From the NCBI GenBank assembly GCA_001793775.1, contig MGIN01000006.1:838-8044 (forward strand): 7,207 nucleotides of DNA, written 5' to 3'. This DNA is from Candidatus Wolfebacteria bacterium GWA1_42_9. GTDB lineage: Bacteria > Patescibacteriota > Minisyncoccia > UBA6257 > JAGOQP01. Shown one piece after another: positions 6,424 through 7,207 of the stretch (positions are counted from its first letter, which is position 1; the number at the start of each line of letters is the position of its first letter). The translations under genes and the position numbers were made by a program. Under the pieces are notes generated by a model. The model had not been told where the DNA came from. It made no database searches and saw nothing but the letters and a program-made list of their open reading frames with translations.

Positions 6424-6918
6424 ATGAGTATAAAAAATCAAAGAGGTTTTACTTTGGTGGAAATGTTGGTGGTGGTGGCAATTATCGCCATTTTGGCATC
6501 TATCTTTTTGGTGGGTTTGAGAGGTTTTCGCGGAAGCGCCTACGACTCTAAAAGATTGGCCGACCTTCAAAGAATCCAGAGCTATCTGGAAATCTATTAC
6601 AACAAAAACCGGGCCTATCCTACCAGTATTACTTCCTGGTCGGTGGGAGGGTCTTCCTTGGAAGCGGCTCTGGCCGGAGCCGGTATCGGCATCGCCTCTA
6701 TCCCTAAAGATCCGCAATTTGCCGGTCAGTCCTATGATTATGGCTATAAAGTTTGTGATGGTGACCAGGGTTACGTTGCTTCCGCTTTAATCTCGGAGGG
6801 TTCGGCCTCTTTTAAAGACGCTCCCGGCGTTAATGAAACTGGTTGCTCGGGAACGACTTTTACCTGCGGCGACACTTCCGAAAAAACGGGAATGAAAAGA
6901 TATTGTACCGGTTCTTAA
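6424..6918 (+). CDS. Type IV prepilin / GspG-like pseudopilin
   Basis: 164 residues with a class III leader: MSIKNQRG, cleavage predicted between Gly8 and Phe9, then FTLVE with Glu at +5 of the mature protein, and a hydrophobic helix to about residue 31. The downstream PilD would cut and N-methylate it. After the helix comes an amphipathic stretch (about 40-60, ADLQRIQSYLEIYYNKN), then YPTS (65-68), IPKDP (93-97) and YDYGY (104-108), a pattern like GspG-type major pseudopilins. Four cysteines (111, 141, 148, 161) lie in the C-terminal third and may form disulfides. ATG at 6424 gives a leader of normal length; an upstream purine-rich ribosome site is absent. It could be the major pilin, a minor pilin or a pseudopilin; the sequence does not settle which. 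Confidence 0.92.
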   Translation: MSIKNQRGFTLVEMLVVVAIIAILASIFLVGLRGFRGSAYDSKRLADLQRIQSYLEIYYNKNRAYPTSITSWSVGGSSLEAALAGAGIGIASIPKDPQFAGQSYDYGYKVCDGDQGYVASALISEGSASFKDAPGVNETGCSGTTFTCGDTSEKTGMKRYCTGS

Positions 6919-6947
6919 ATTTAGCTAAGAAATACAAAAGTGTACGA

Positions 6948-6984
6948 AAGTACGAAAATGAATCTTTAATATATTTTCGTATTT
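6948..6984. repeat. Hairpin between the prepilin gene and pilD
   Basis: TACGAAAAT (6951-6959) and ATTTTCGTA (6973-6981) are perfect inverted copies. With two flanking A-T pairs and two G-T wobbles the stem reaches 13 pairs (6948-6960 with 6972-6984) around an 11-nt loop. The left arm is half of a tandem GTACGAAA repeat (6942-6957), so two registers of pairing are possible. No strong T-run follows. It could attenuate read-through from the prepilin gene or stabilise its 3' end. Confidence 0.45.
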
Positions 6985-6997
6985 AGTAGAGAATATT

Positions 6998-7207
6998 ATG
7001 CCGGCTTCAGATTGGTTTTACTATCTAATCCTCTTTGCCGTGGGGCTGGCTTTTGGAAGTTTTCTTAACGTTCTTACTCTTCGCTACCATCCCGGGAAAA
7101 AACTTTTTGCCTCCGACAATATCGGGGGACGGTCAGCTTGTCTTCACTGCCGAAAAGTTCTCTCCTGGTATGAGTTAGTCCCTCTTGTGAGCTTTTTTGT
7201 CCAGGGA
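6998..7207 (+). CDS. pilD: Prepilin peptidase PilD (A24 family), 3'-partial
   Basis: The first 70 residues are visible and the gene runs off the right edge. PilD is a membrane aspartic protease that removes prepilin leaders and methylates the new N-terminus. The visible part is the family's N-terminal region: a membrane helix (about 6-27) leading into GSFLNVLTLRY (20-30), then GGRSACLHC (43-51) with the first zinc-type CxxC pair (Cys48, Cys51), and LSWYELVPLVSFF (55-67). The second Cys pair, the other helices and the two catalytic aspartates lie beyond the window. ATG at 6998 is the first start after an in-frame TGA at 6959-6961, so the start is firm; no Shine-Dalgarno sequence is present. 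It lies 79 bp after the prepilin gene, its expected substrate. Confidence 0.93.
   Translation, partial: MPASDWFYYLILFAVGLAFGSFLNVLTLRYHPGKKLFASDNIGGRSACLHCRKVLSWYELVPLVSFFVQG

Noticed and set aside
6388..6717. 109-residue minus-strand open frame over the prepilin gene
   Set aside because: It is antisense to the conserved prepilin leader and helix and has no family features.
6912..6931. TTCTTA...TAAGAA inverted repeat at the prepilin stop codon as a terminator
   Set aside because: Six AT-rich pairs with an 8-nt loop and no T-run; likely composition-driven.

Overview
The window reads as bacterial chromosome, most likely from a Patescibacteria/CPR (Parcubacteria-like) genome. That assignment is inference. 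It rests on a compact type IV pilus (T4P) cluster of the minimal kind known from that group, a neighbouring large surface protein built from beta-helix, Ig-like and NlpC/P60 modules, and a membrane-anchored protein with two copies of a 'Y-x-N-x-x-x-GF-x-x-x-YP' domain. None of the starts has a recognisable Shine-Dalgarno sequence. TGA ends pilT, so the code is standard and the UGA-recoding CPR lineages are unlikely.

Layout, all genes on the + strand. (1) Positions 2-2587: 3' part of a very large secreted protein whose start lies left of the window. (2) 2641-3696: a membrane-anchored protein with a tandem domain duplication; its true start probably overlaps the stop of gene 1. (3) 3751-4818: pilT, retraction ATPase. 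(4) 4819-5072: non-coding, filled by consecutive inverted repeats, a candidate promoter and a stem that covers the pilC start codon. (5) 5073-6290: pilC, inner-membrane platform protein. (6) 6291-6423: non-coding, with a direct repeat and the best promoter in the window. (7) 6424-6918: a type IV prepilin. (8) 6998 to the right edge: N-terminal 70 residues of the prepilin peptidase PilD.

Together PilT, PilC, the prepilin and PilD supply pilus retraction, the membrane platform, the fibre or pseudopilus subunit and the enzyme that matures it. The extension ATPase PilB and the alignment proteins PilM/N/O are not in the window. The two upstream genes are AT-richer and encode exported proteins that may act at the cell surface. 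They abut the pilus cluster, but nothing in the sequence proves a functional link.

The most unusual part is the pilT-pilC spacer. Three inverted repeats lie end to end across 4817-5079. The middle one (about 154 bp) looks like a small MITE-type element or a long structured RNA. The last one pairs the pilC start codon with an upstream strand. No tRNA, rRNA, CRISPR array or intact insertion sequence was seen.
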